64,000 nt of DNA from a virus. The stretch lies in IMG/VR virus record IMGVR_UViG_3300044712_001462, positions 124,001-188,000 of that record; one strand, 5' to 3'. The notes under the pieces are model-generated. The model was not told where the DNA came from. It saw only the letters and a list, made by a program, of their open reading frames with translations, and did not search any database. Each line of letters begins with the position of its first letter. The first letter of the stretch is position 1. Shown one piece after another: positions 14,190 through 22,385 of the stretch. A program made the translations under genes and the position numbers.

Positions 14190-14713
14190 CTGGCGCGAGA
14201 GAGCTCATTCGCCTGCAACACACCCGTCTTCCTCGTTGCCACAGTAATGTGGAACTTGAACTCATTGTCTTTAGGAAGCGGCGTGAGCCCATAGCTTTTT
14301 CTTAGCTGTTGGAGCTCAGGCGAATTCACTTCAATAAACCAGACGCGAGAGATACCGGGCCACCCGGCCGGTTTAACCGACCGGAGTGGACCCAGTGTAT
14401 ACCTGAAGACCTGACCCCGTTCTTTGACTTTGTCAGGTCCGCCGATCTGGTCAAGATCTTCGGGCCGCAGCACAGAAATATGTGCATTGAACCCCGGCGG
14501 AAGTTCGGCTCCCGGTTCATGAAGCGCGGCGAACGCTCCACGTACAAGAGCGTTGGGGACTGATAGCAGGCCCCAACCGGACTGGGAGATGAACAATCGA
14601 CCTCCTAAGCTGTACGACAGCTCAGGCGTATCTGCCGCCCGTTTTACGGCGTACCTGCCGAGCAGTTCGGGCAACTGCAGATCGTAACTGTCTGTTATCG
14701 ATATCAGAGACAT
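14186..14713 (-). CDS. 2H phosphoesterase-like protein
   Basis: The 175-residue protein has two HxS/T motifs, HISV (His 78, Ser 80) and HITV (His 155, Thr 157), 77 residues apart, the hallmark of 2H phosphoesterases. The family includes RNA ligases, cyclic phosphodiesterases and the phage anti-CBASS nuclease Acb1, with which length and motif spacing fit. No other Acb1 residue could be checked. It forms its own short unit ending at a promoter; anti-defence is one option, RNA repair another. Confidence 0.6.
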   Translation of the reverse strand: MSLISITDSYDLQLPELLGRYAVKRAADTPELSYSLGGRLFISQSGWGLLSVPNALVRGAFAALHEPGAELPPGFNAHISVLRPEDLDQIGGPDKVKERGQVFRYTLGPLRSVKPAGWPGISRVWFIEVNSPELQQLRKSYGLTPLPKDNEFKFHITVATRKTGVLQANELSRAS

Positions 14714-14909
14714 AAAGGGCCTCCCTGCCCGTTACGATCAACCAACTTCGCTGTCACAGAGATGCATGAGCATCTAACTGGTCTCGGTTTTACCACGCAG
14801 TCCCGTGTGCGCTACTTAAAGTCTGCATCCGTGCAGAGGGATCGATCTAAAACGGCTGTGAAAAGCATCTACTAAATAATGTAGCCAGGCTCTTCACATT
14901 AGCGCTAGG
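14714..14909. other. 196-bp intergenic region
   Basis: No convincing frame. It contains an AGATGC/GCATCT inverted repeat with a four-base loop near 14760 but no T-run. It probably holds the start signals of the 2H gene. Confidence 0.4.
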
Positions 14910-15869
14910 TCAAACGGCTACGGCCTGATCCGAGAACTCTGCAATTGCTTCCTGCCAGGTGGGCATCTCAATCGGAGTCAGGGCTTCCAACTTCTCGATC
15001 GAGAGGGGTGTGGAGTGCACAATCTCAGCAGGCGAATCCCCCATCAGCTGAGCGATCTCCTTGTGCGGAGCGGGTTCGAAAACACGCCCCTGCCAATGAA
15101 TCGCGTTTCGGAGCCGGTATGCAAAGTCAAAGGGCGTGGTCACACCCGAGTTTGCCACATGGTACAGGCCCTGAGGTACCGTCTTCCGGTTCTCAGCCAG
15201 CCAAATGATGACCTTAGCCAGATGCGGCACAAAGCACGGAGTAATCTTCAGATCGTTCGCCAACAAGTGCGAAGGCATTTGTGACGTTCTAGGAGGAGAC
15301 AGAACCTGCTGAGTCAGATCCGTCCGCCACTGACGGTGCTCTGAATACGGAGAAAACAGATGGCCGCATCGGAGAACCCAGTACGAGAAGCCATCGAGCT
15401 GACCCGTCTGGCCCAAACGCATGACTGCGTGCTCGGAATAGGACATGGCAGAGGCCAGGAAGTTGGGAGGGGCCACAGGATCGGTCTCTGTGTACAGATG
15501 AGATGAGGGCTGCATCCCCATCCCAAATACCGAGTGGCACGATAGATGAATTAGTGGGATCTTGAGGAAGGCACCAAGCTTGGCCAGGTTATCTGCCCCC
15601 CGGACAAGCGTATTCCACGTTTGTTCCCTGTTTCGGGCGGCTGCCCTCCAGTCTGCAACTCCCGCGGTGTTAACAATGACGTCTGGCTTCAACAGCTCAA
15701 GCTGCTCGCGGCAAGCCTGAAAATTCGAAACATCAAGCATCTCTCTGGTTTTAACAACGTAATTCCTGACCCCTCCTCCATTCTGTGCATCAAGTTCTCG
15801 TACAATCGCTGATCCTAATTGTCCCGTCGTCCCGGTAATCAGTATCTGGGCGCGTCTTCTCGATACCAT
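14910..15869 (-). CDS. RmlD-like NAD(P)-dependent sugar reductase/epimerase
   Basis: The 319-residue protein has a Rossmann motif near the N-terminus (ILITGTTGQLGS, 9-20), VNTAGVADW, the HLSCHSVFG segment equivalent to ISTDYVFDG, and an RmlD_sub_bind-like C-terminus. It would act on nucleotide-linked deoxysugars. The usual YxxxK is YSEHA here, so the catalytic Lys is missing and activity is uncertain. The ATG at 15869 follows AGGGGAAG. It may serve the glycan genes at 36-40 kb. Confidence 0.7.
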   Translation of the reverse strand: MVSRRRAQILITGTTGQLGSAIVRELDAQNGGGVRNYVVKTREMLDVSNFQACREQLELLKPDVIVNTAGVADWRAAARNREQTWNTLVRGADNLAKLGAFLKIPLIHLSCHSVFGMGMQPSSHLYTETDPVAPPNFLASAMSYSEHAVMRLGQTGQLDGFSYWVLRCGHLFSPYSEHRQWRTDLTQQVLSPPRTSQMPSHLLANDLKITPCFVPHLAKVIIWLAENRKTVPQGLYHVANSGVTTPFDFAYRLRNAIHWQGRVFEPAPHKEIAQLMGDSPAEIVHSTPLSIEKLEALTPIEMPTWQEAIAEFSDQAVAV

Positions 15870-15910
15870 ATCTTCCCCTATTGACAAGAAGGAATTGAGC
15901 CACCAGCGCT

Positions 15911-15938
15911 AATATACCAATTCGCGCGCGCGGATCAA
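15911..15938 (-). promoter_or_regulatory. Sigma70-type promoter for the reductase gene
   Basis: TTGATC and TATATT are separated by 16 bases on the minus strand, about 45 bases upstream of the ATG. It differs from the CTAAATT promoters, suggesting a different transcription class. Confidence 0.5.
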
Positions 15939-15958
15939 CTAGCCTACAGGGGATAGCT

Positions 15959-15994
15959 AAAAAAAACCTGGCCCCCACGAATGTGAGGACCAGG
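15959..15994 (-). terminator. Intrinsic terminator
   Basis: A strong CCTGGTCCTCAC/GTGGGGGCCAGG hairpin followed by eight Ts on the minus strand ends the operon containing 16059-17476. Confidence 0.9.
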
Positions 15995-16058
15995 CTTGTC
16001 ATAGATTCACTGCTCATACAAAGCAGCAAGTCGAATATAGCTCAGAAAAAGGAGCTGT

Positions 16059-16199
16059 CTAGTACTTGTCGGCGCACTCGCAACAAGTTAAACGCCACTC
16101 CGGCACGTAGTACTCCTCGAGCTCTAGATCACAGTCGCTACGACCACAACAGCTGCATCGTTCGGGTTCTCGGGCAGATTCAGGGTACTTTGTGGGCAT
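16059..16199 (-). CDS. Small zinc-finger protein nested in the preceding gene's end, 46 aa
   Basis: From ATG 16199 behind GGAG, the frame encodes MPTKYPESAREPERCSCCGR, then CCEC near the C-terminus. It overlaps the last 76 bases of the coiled-coil gene in another frame. Cysteine spacing suits a zinc ribbon. Confidence 0.55.
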   Translation of the reverse strand: MPTKYPESAREPERCSCCGRSDCDLELEEYYVPEWRLTCCECADKY

Positions 16200-16636
16200 T
16201 TGTCTGTCTCCAAAGGCTGGTGTCCGAGAATCAGACGCGCAGCATATTCCTTGTACTCATCCCAGTCACGCAATCGCTCCGAAGGTGTAATGAACACCAT
16301 ACAAGCGTCTTTCAGTGTTTGCAGCTCTGTCTCCAGATCCGAGACGCGTTGAGTCACGCCTTCCTTCATCGCCTCGTAGCACTCAACCTCTTCACGAAGC
16401 AGGTAGCACTGATCCGTCAGCTTAGAAATGCGGGCATTCGCACCTTTGAGAAGCTCATCCTGATGCGACACACCATCTCGCAGCTGGTCGATAACACGCT
16501 GGGCATGTGTCGCAGCCACAACATACTCGGCGTTGCGAAGCTGCAACCGCTCCTTATCAGCTTTAAGCTGATTATTCTCTTTACCCAGCTCACGGATGCG
16601 CTCAAGCATCTGCATTTTCGAAGCACCGATCGACAT
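16124..16636 (-). CDS. Long coiled-coil protein, 170 aa
   Basis: Residues 8-115 are nearly continuous heptads (MLERIRELGKENNQLKADKE), then a short tail. No enzymatic motif. The 3' end overlaps the 46-aa zinc protein. Confidence 0.7.
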   Translation of the reverse strand: MSIGASKMQMLERIRELGKENNQLKADKERLQLRNAEYVVAATHAQRVIDQLRDGVSHQDELLKGANARISKLTDQCYLLREEVECYEAMKEGVTQRVSDLETELQTLKDACMVFITPSERLRDWDEYKEYAARLILGHQPLETDKCPQSTLNLPENPNDAAVVVVATVI

Positions 16637-16638
16637 GA

Positions 16639-16947
16639 TTATCTCCCAAAATCAGGTACTACGTCACCGGTCGGTTTTGATTTTGACGTGATTTCTACCT
16701 TGCCGCAAAGCGTACACTCTCGTGTCCAGGCTCTCCGGTACCGAGTAACCCAGTTTGTCTCATACCAGATGTCTGAACCCTGCCGAACGCAGTTGCCCAT
16801 TTCCGGAGACTGATAGGCCTCTTGAATAGCCTTAGGCTCACTAAATTGATGAGGACACGCCGCTTCGACTTTTTGAAGCTCATCCCGCAGCTGCTTCACT
16901 TCCAACTGCAGCTGTCTTAGATGTTCCCGTTTTTGCGATATACTCAT
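16639..16947 (-). CDS. Coiled-coil and zinc-motif protein, 102 aa
   Basis: An N-terminal coiled coil is followed by CPHQF, a conserved-looking WYETNWVTRYRRAWTREC region and CTLCGK. The pattern suggests a C3H or C4 metal site. Function unknown. Confidence 0.65.
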   Translation of the reverse strand: MSISQKREHLRQLQLEVKQLRDELQKVEAACPHQFSEPKAIQEAYQSPEMGNCVRQGSDIWYETNWVTRYRRAWTRECTLCGKVEITSKSKPTGDVVPDFGR

Positions 16948-16950
16948 GCC

Positions 16951-17244
16951 TCAGCTCCTGAAGTACAGAACACGAAGCATCTTCACCTCAGCCTTTTCAG
17001 CGGCTCCCTTGGTGAAGAATGCCCCGTGCTCGTCATAGGTCGTAACCCCTCCCATCCGCTCAGCAAACTCACCGAGCCAACGGATCACCCACGTAGGGCG
17101 TCCATCCACAAGCGGGCCTGGGTCGATATGCGAGACCCGCTCGATTTGGCCAAGCGCTCCGAGCTTACTGAGGAATGGCAGAAACTCATCGTGCCATTCG
17201 GCGGTAGTCCCGGACTCCCCGAATTTGATCATACATGATGTCAT
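16951..17244 (-). CDS. Hypothetical protein, 97 aa
   Basis: The ATG at 17244 (MTSCMIKFGESGTTAEWHDE) has GAGG upstream; another ATG is four codons later. It overlaps the previous gene by 59 bases. Product of unknown family. Confidence 0.6.
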   Translation of the reverse strand: MTSCMIKFGESGTTAEWHDEFLPFLSKLGALGQIERVSHIDPGPLVDGRPTWVIRWLGEFAERMGGVTTYDEHGAFFTKGAAEKAEVKMLRVLYFRS

Positions 17245-17476
17245 ACTCGTCCTCGTTCTCCGCTTGGCGCAACTGCGCAAGCTCGCCTGCGAGCCGATCC
17301 ACAACCAGATCGAACTCTTCGTCGTCGAACTCCCTGTCATTCACAGTGATACAGGGATCGGAAATGTACTCTTCCATACAGGTGTGACACACAAACACCT
17401 GCCGACCATCAATACGCTCACCGGCCGACAGAATATCATGGGACTCGCCACAGTAGCAACATTCCTTCGTAGCCAT
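17186..17476 (-). CDS. Zinc-ribbon acidic protein, 96 aa
   Basis: MATKECCYCGESHDILSAGE and CHTC (residues 6-42) form a Cys4 ribbon, followed by a very acidic C-terminus. The start behind GAGGG is preferred to an upstream one. First gene after the promoter/terminator pair at 17510-17603. Confidence 0.65.
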   Translation of the reverse strand: MATKECCYCGESHDILSAGERIDGRQVFVCHTCMEEYISDPCITVNDREFDDEEFDLVVDRLAGELAQLRQAENEDEYDIMYDQIRGVRDYRRMAR

Positions 17477-17509
17477 TTTTGAACACCCTCTAAACAAGAG
17501 ATACCGAGA

Positions 17510-17546
17510 AAGAAAAAGAGGACACAGGTTTTACGCTGTATCCTCT
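17510..17546 (-). terminator. Terminator directly downstream of a phage promoter
   Basis: AGAGGATACAG/CTGTGTCCTCT followed by TTTTCTTTC on the minus strand. It lies between the promoter at 17575-17603 and the first gene, so transcripts from that promoter must pass it. Confidence 0.8.
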
Positions 17547-17574
17547 TTGGGCCGAGGGACTATTCGGTCCACGT

Positions 17575-17603
17575 ATTATGCCGCCATTTTCAACGAAATT
17601 TAG
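17575..17603 (-). promoter_or_regulatory. Phage promoter, CTAAATT-N16-CATAAT
   Basis: Perfect copy of the shared motif; CTAAATT includes the stop codon of the 395-aa gene. Predicted start near 17568. Confidence 0.75.
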
Positions 17604-18787
17604 GCAGCTTCAGCCGTCTCAGTCTCCTTGTCAGAGGGCTCCTCAGCCGGGACCGGGTCAGGTCGCAACACCTTTCTTCGGGTCGTCTCAGAAGACATAC
17701 CCATGATCGAGGTGAACAATTCATCCATGCGTCCCAATACGAACTCACGCTGCGTCCCATCTTTCCGCAAACGATTCGCTACCGTCGTAGCATCCTCGCC
17801 TACCCCTTTCAGAACGTTGTGGAGCTCTTCGAACTGGGCCCCAATCTGGCGACCATTCAAGATGCCAAACGGCTCAATCTTCGACTTGTACTCCTCAATC
17901 GCTTTGAAGACGCGCTCAATCACGCCATCCTTAAACGACTTTTGCGTACCATCCTGCCAGCCGCGGATCGAAGACACCATCTGCTGCAAACCCATCGCCA
18001 TCGCTTCTTCGATCAACTCCGCCTGCTTCTCAGCGACTTCGGTAAATTGCGCATTCAGTCGCGCCTGTTGTCGCCGGTATTCAGCCGGGTTCACCGCCTT
18101 CAAATACTCCGGCAACTCGAAGTTGTAGGTCTCAAAGCCCACGCCGATCTCCTGGTGGAGCCGTTCAGACGTCGGGTAATCCGACTCGTCATGCAACTCT
18201 CGGAGACGCTCCCGACACGTCGCCATGACTTCTGACCAGTTATTAGCCAGCTCATCAATAGCCTGCCGGAAGTCTGAGATCAGATCGTTGATCTCATCCA
18301 GGAACACACGCACTTCCTCATTCTGATCCTGTTCGGTCTCCCCGCGGACACCAAACAAGCGCACCCCATCTTCGGGGTACTTGAGGGTTTTCGATTGCCA
18401 GTACTTGATGAGCTTGGCCTTGGCCACCTGAACCGCGTGAATCGAAGGATGCTTCGCATACAACACTTTAGTAAAGCGGAGATGCGAGGGATCGCAGTCC
18501 ACGCTGCCAGCCAGCTTATGCGCTGCATCACCCTTAATCTTCCGGCTCTTACTCAGGTCATTGAACTTCAACCGGAAAGCTCGGGCGACTGCCTTAATGG
18601 TCTGCCCAGCTTCACGATAGCGCTCACGCTGTACCGCACGATCTTCTGCTGGAGGCAGATCCGCCAGCATCTTATCCACCTGCTCTTTGGTCAGGTGCTT
18701 CGTTGTCGTCTTCTTCTTTTTCTTCGACGACTTCTTCCCCACGTGCTGCTTAAGCTTCTGTAACAATTCAGGAGAGATACTTGCCAT
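17600..18787 (-). CDS. DUF3150-like protein paired with AAA+ ATPase
   Basis: The 395-residue protein has a Lys-rich N-terminus (KKSSKKKKKTTTKH), a helical core with W..V...CRERL..L and DYPTSERLHQEIGVGFETY, and a long C-terminal helical region. This resembles DUF3150 proteins known from phages, but the match is by eye. Its ATG overlaps the ATPase stop (TAATG), so the two are coupled and probably work together, perhaps as substrate adaptor and motor. The acidic tail ends at a promoter. Confidence 0.6.
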   Translation of the reverse strand: MASISPELLQKLKQHVGKKSSKKKKKTTTKHLTKEQVDKMLADLPPAEDRAVQRERYREAGQTIKAVARAFRLKFNDLSKSRKIKGDAAHKLAGSVDCDPSHLRFTKVLYAKHPSIHAVQVAKAKLIKYWQSKTLKYPEDGVRLFGVRGETEQDQNEEVRVFLDEINDLISDFRQAIDELANNWSEVMATCRERLRELHDESDYPTSERLHQEIGVGFETYNFELPEYLKAVNPAEYRRQQARLNAQFTEVAEKQAELIEEAMAMGLQQMVSSIRGWQDGTQKSFKDGVIERVFKAIEEYKSKIEPFGILNGRQIGAQFEELHNVLKGVGEDATTVANRLRKDGTQREFVLGRMDELFTSIMGMSSETTRRKVLRPDPVPAEEPSDKETETAEAA

Positions 18788-21700
18788 TAGTTAACATTGG
18801 GTCGAACTACCGACCGCCTCTTACCTCCGCCAGTGATGTCTGACACGCTGACCACTTGTTTCGCTCCTACATCGTAAAGCCCCGGAGCTGAGGCGTTCAA
18901 ACATCGTCCAGAGGCCCAGGCTCGCAGATCCTGCAGTTTGGTATCTGCCATTCGAGTGACAGGTACCACCTGCTTCGCAGCTTCGTCCAGAGAAACCTCA
19001 CGAATTGCCGCTAGGCGACAGCACGCCTTAATTTCAGCACCCGTCCAGCCCTCACTCAGCGTAAGGAGACTGTGCTTCACCTTGTCTGTCCGCGACTCCG
19101 CATGGCCATACAGATGCAAGTAGATCTGCCAAATAGCCAGGCGCTCTTCCTCTGTGGGAACATCCACAAAGAACACCGCATCAAAACGCTCCGCCCGAGA
19201 GAATTCTGGTGGGAGCATCGAGATGTTGTTGCAATTATGAACCACAACCCCAGACGCCATAAACGAGTGATGGGGCTCCTCAATAACCACATCGTAAACA
19301 GTCTGCTCACCAAGCGGAGAGGGTTCAACAGACACCACACTGACCCACTTCTGAGACCAAATACGTCGAACCTGCTCCAGCTCGTCTGCAATTTCGCGAG
19401 CCGCAGACTCGGACATCTTGGCAACATAGTGATCTACAATCACCTGCCACAACTCCGCCGTATCCGCCGATATTAGCGGAGTGTACTGCCTGTAGTTTGG
19501 CAACACCGATGTATAGCGACCAGCCGCTTTTAAAATAATCTCCAAACAATCATGCATTCCCGGAACACTCCGAACTCCATCTCCGTTAACCTCCTTAGGC
19601 CTACATATCCGACTTTTCTTGTCCGGGTGCTGAAACGGAATGAGCTGTGCAAACCGATGACAAGACTCCGAATCGCGGATACTCAGCTTAGTTACATCCT
19701 TGCGAGGAAGCTTTCGCGAAATCGTTGCAACAGAACCTTGAATATCAAATCTCGTTAAGAGAAGTCGAAGCTGGTCGATCATGACTGGGCTAGTTACCGC
19801 AATCTCAATTCGCCCACGTTTACTGATATAGCCCTCGGCGTCAAAAAGACCCGCTATAAAGGACAACACCACATCCTTGTCCGGAGATGCCATTACATCT
19901 TGAGGTATTTCTCGCACACATTGCAGGCATAAGATGTCTGGAAAATACTGCTCAAACCAATCTAACAGAAGACGACGATCCAGATAGATGTAGTACGACT
20001 GTGCTTTTGGACGCTTATCAATAACCTTTGGCTCTACTCCAAACAAACTACGAATCAGCGAGCATAGGTGCTGAGTCAGACCTGCGCTAAACTCAGATAA
20101 TTGAAGCCGATGGGCCTTCCTGTTTAAAAGCTTACCTTTACCCCCGTCCCCGCAGCAAAATCCAAGAAAATACGCCAATTCTGCTGTTAAGTACTCTGGT
20201 TGTTTAACAGGTTTCTGTCGGGATCGTGCTGGTAACGGCAGATACCGTTTTGCGGGTTTTGATCCCACTGGAGCTTTAGCTTTAGAAAGCAATAGATCAT
20301 CAGCAGTAAGATGCTTCGCTTCTTTCTCAGCTATTTTACCGTTTTGAAAGACAAAGAATCTGTGATCAGGCGTTGCATCGATGAACCCAGCTGACGTACG
20401 TATGCGTAGCATGTCGCGAATACCGCGGCTGTACACTAGCCCGGAGCCAGATACCCACTGACCAGTCTCGTCATCCACACTCAGGAACGTTTCACGTTGG
20501 CCTACAAGCGACTCAAGTTTACAGATACGCCCGTCCGCCAACTCAACAAGTGTTCCACCGGCCAAACACGTACCGATGAAAAACACATCTGACGTATGGT
20601 CGTTCAACCAACTGAGTAACTTACCAAAAATGCGATCACCAGAGCCGCCATCTGTCATCGATGATGACTGACCTGCTCCGGACAGTGCTTTCTCGATTTC
20701 CACTTGTGTTACGAGATACCCGTTTCCGGTACCTCTCTTACGGTTACCCGTAAGGTCAGACTATTTCATCCTGTCGCTGCGACAGGGCCCCCGTTTCGAG
20801 ATCACTTGATCTCTACTTCCTTTCGGAATAGTCGTTGAACGTTTCAGTCATAGACTGACTTCGCTGCAGATAATCCAGGCTAGTGGACTTCCCTGCAATT
20901 AGAGGGCTTTGCATCGGCATGTCACCACGCCGAGGGACTAACGTTAATCCACAAAGAGAATGCACGGCTGCATAGCATCAGCCAGCTTCAGAGCCATCCG
21001 GACATTGGCATCCGTTTCACCCTGAAACTTCGATCTGAGTGCGCCCATATCCATCATGAGCACTTTGCGCTGGGTCTCATTACCCATCGCCTTAATGATC
21101 GCACTCTTACCGGCACCAGGCACACCAAGGAGCAGCATACCACGAGGCTGAAGCAGAGGATTATCTCGTCGCCGAAGTAGCTGCTTCGAGAACTCCTTGA
21201 ATTGCTGCAACCCACCCAACTGCGCATAAGTGTCTGTGCCTTTGTAGATCTCCAGTACACCGCGCTTCTTGAGATCCTGAGCCTTCAGGTCCCAGATCTC
21301 ATTGGGATCGAGCTTACCGGTCTTCGCCAGAGACAAACTCAGAGCATCCTCGAAACCACGTCGAGACAATCCCGCCGCAGCATCTAAGACCAGTCGTTTG
21401 TCGTCATCCGTTTTAGGTAACTCCGTCTCCGCACAGATGTTCTTAGCGATCGACCAGAGTTGTTCCTTACCTGGCAGCTCGTGCTCCAGGATTACAAAGT
21501 CCTTCTCTAGCTCTCGAGGGATCTCAATCATCGGAGAGAGCACAATGGCGCAGCAGGAGACCTGGCCCTCCGCCTTACAATCCGTTACCGCGTTCTGCAG
21601 AGCCTGCATGATGGGTAGGTTGTGAACCAGCTGCTGGTGATGGAAATTCTTGAGAATCCAGATGACGTGAGTAGCACCCTCGCTACCCTGGGACTCTTGA

Positions 21701-21981
21701 GCCTGCCGAAGGGCCAGAGACATCACAGGCATGTCCTGAACCAACGGGAGAGGCTTCATCTGGTAGTTAGTATTCTTCGAAATGAAATCTCTTAGCGTCT
21801 CAGCTGTATCTCGGGGGCATTTGAGGCCCGCGGCGAAGTCCCACACAATGACCGGCCATTGTCTCTCAGCACATACCGGTACGATCTCTGCGATAGCATC
21901 CCCAAACTCATAAGTCTCAACCCAAAGGCCGGTGAAACCGGCTCGCAAATACTGCCGTACTTGCTCCCCAAGTGCTGGCAC
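18787..21981 (-). CDS. Ycf46-like AAA+ ATPase, interrupted by a group I intron and an intein
   Basis: Coding parts are 21981-20947 (345 aa) and 20700-18787; the first codon is GTG. The host protein after splicing is about 537 aa. It has a Ycf46-type N-terminal domain (IVWDFAAGLK, about 45-54), Walker A GVPGAGKS (286-293), Walker B ILFVDE split by the intron after Asp 345, the FFIGT/CNN sensor region split by the intein, and an RFD arginine motif. ATPases of this kind act as chaperone-like motors; the substrate is unknown. It sits between DUF2997 and DUF3150-like genes. Splicing signals in both elements look intact, so the protein is probably active. Confidence 0.85.
19234..20568 (-). mobile_element. 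Intein with LAGLIDADG homing endonuclease, 445 aa
   Basis: The intein begins with Cys 1 (CLAGGTLVELADGR), has the block B histidine in ATPDHRFFV, two DOD endonuclease motifs (FLGFCCGDG and IAGLFDAEG) and ends VVVHN before the extein Cys. All residues for standard splicing are present, and both DOD motifs keep their acidic residues, so homing may be active. Insertion is between FFIGT and CNN of the ATPase sensor region, only 132 bases from the intron site. Confidence 0.92.
20701..20946 (-). ncRNA. Group I self-splicing intron, 246 nt, no ORF
   Basis: Exon 1 ends GTGGAT and exon 2 resumes GAAATCGAG, restoring FVDEIEKAL. The intron starts after a U and ends in G (20701), as group I introns do. 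The R element GTTCAACGACTATT (20829-20840 core) and matching S element GATGAAATAGTCTG (20757-20770) form P7, and extra hairpins lie between them. No endonuclease is encoded, so it is a minimal ribozyme, possibly mobilised in trans. Subgroup IA is likely but not proven. Confidence 0.9.
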
Positions 21982-22175
21982 TAATTCGTCTCCTGTTGGT
22001 AGTCTGTCCCCAACTCCGGATTGTAGAACTCAGGTAGGAGCTCTGGTTCACCCAGAGGGACTCCCATCTTGTTGGCGAAGTTCTGCGCAATCTTCAGACA
22101 CCCCTCACCCTGGTGTCCTTCCACAGTCATCTTAAAGCGCCCATCGGGCCCGCTGGTAAACACTAGCTTTGTCAT
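21981..22175 (-). CDS. DUF2997 family protein, 64 aa
   Basis: The sequence has the DUF2997 pattern: FTSGPDGRFKMTVEGHQGEG, a Cys, a helix and the C-terminal PEFYN. In cyanobacteria and others DUF2997 genes sit beside ycf46-type ATPases and DUF1257 genes, as here. The ATG at 22175 follows GGGAG; the stop TAG overlaps the ATPase GTG. Function unknown. Confidence 0.75.
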   Translation of the reverse strand: MTKLVFTSGPDGRFKMTVEGHQGEGCLKIAQNFANKMGVPLGEPELLPEFYNPELGTDYQQETN

Positions 22176-22372
22176 CGAATCAGCTCCCATTCTCCAATTG
22201 TCGGCAGCAAGTCCACCAACGTTTTCCTACGTTCAGCGGCAGTTTCTAACATCGCGTTATACTTAGATAGCTCTCGCAAAATTGAATTCTCCAGAACGAG
22301 TACTTTGTTCTCAGCGGTCAGCCGCTCTACCTCGCTCTGCAGTACAAGATTTTCATTTACGCCTAATCCCAT
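22172..22372 (-). CDS. Coiled-coil protein, 66 aa
   Basis: Starts MGLGVNENLVLQSEVERLTA; heptad leucines continue to about residue 35. Linked by a four-base overlap to DUF2997. Function unknown. Confidence 0.65.
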   Translation of the reverse strand: MGLGVNENLVLQSEVERLTAENKVLVLENSILRELSKYNAMLETAAERRKTLVDLLPTIGEWELIR

Positions 22373-22385
22373 CGCCTTACCCGCC

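Noticed and set aside
14755-14785. AGATGC-ATGA-GCATCT inverted repeat as terminator
   Set aside because: The stem is short and no T-run follows on either strand.
19072-19758. Plus-strand frames across the intein
   Set aside because: Antisense to conserved intein and ATPase motifs, without start signals.
18787-20703. Treating the intein-containing frame as an independent 638-aa gene starting at GTG 20703
   Set aside because: That GTG is the last three bases of the group I intron; exon 1 continues directly into this frame at Walker B.
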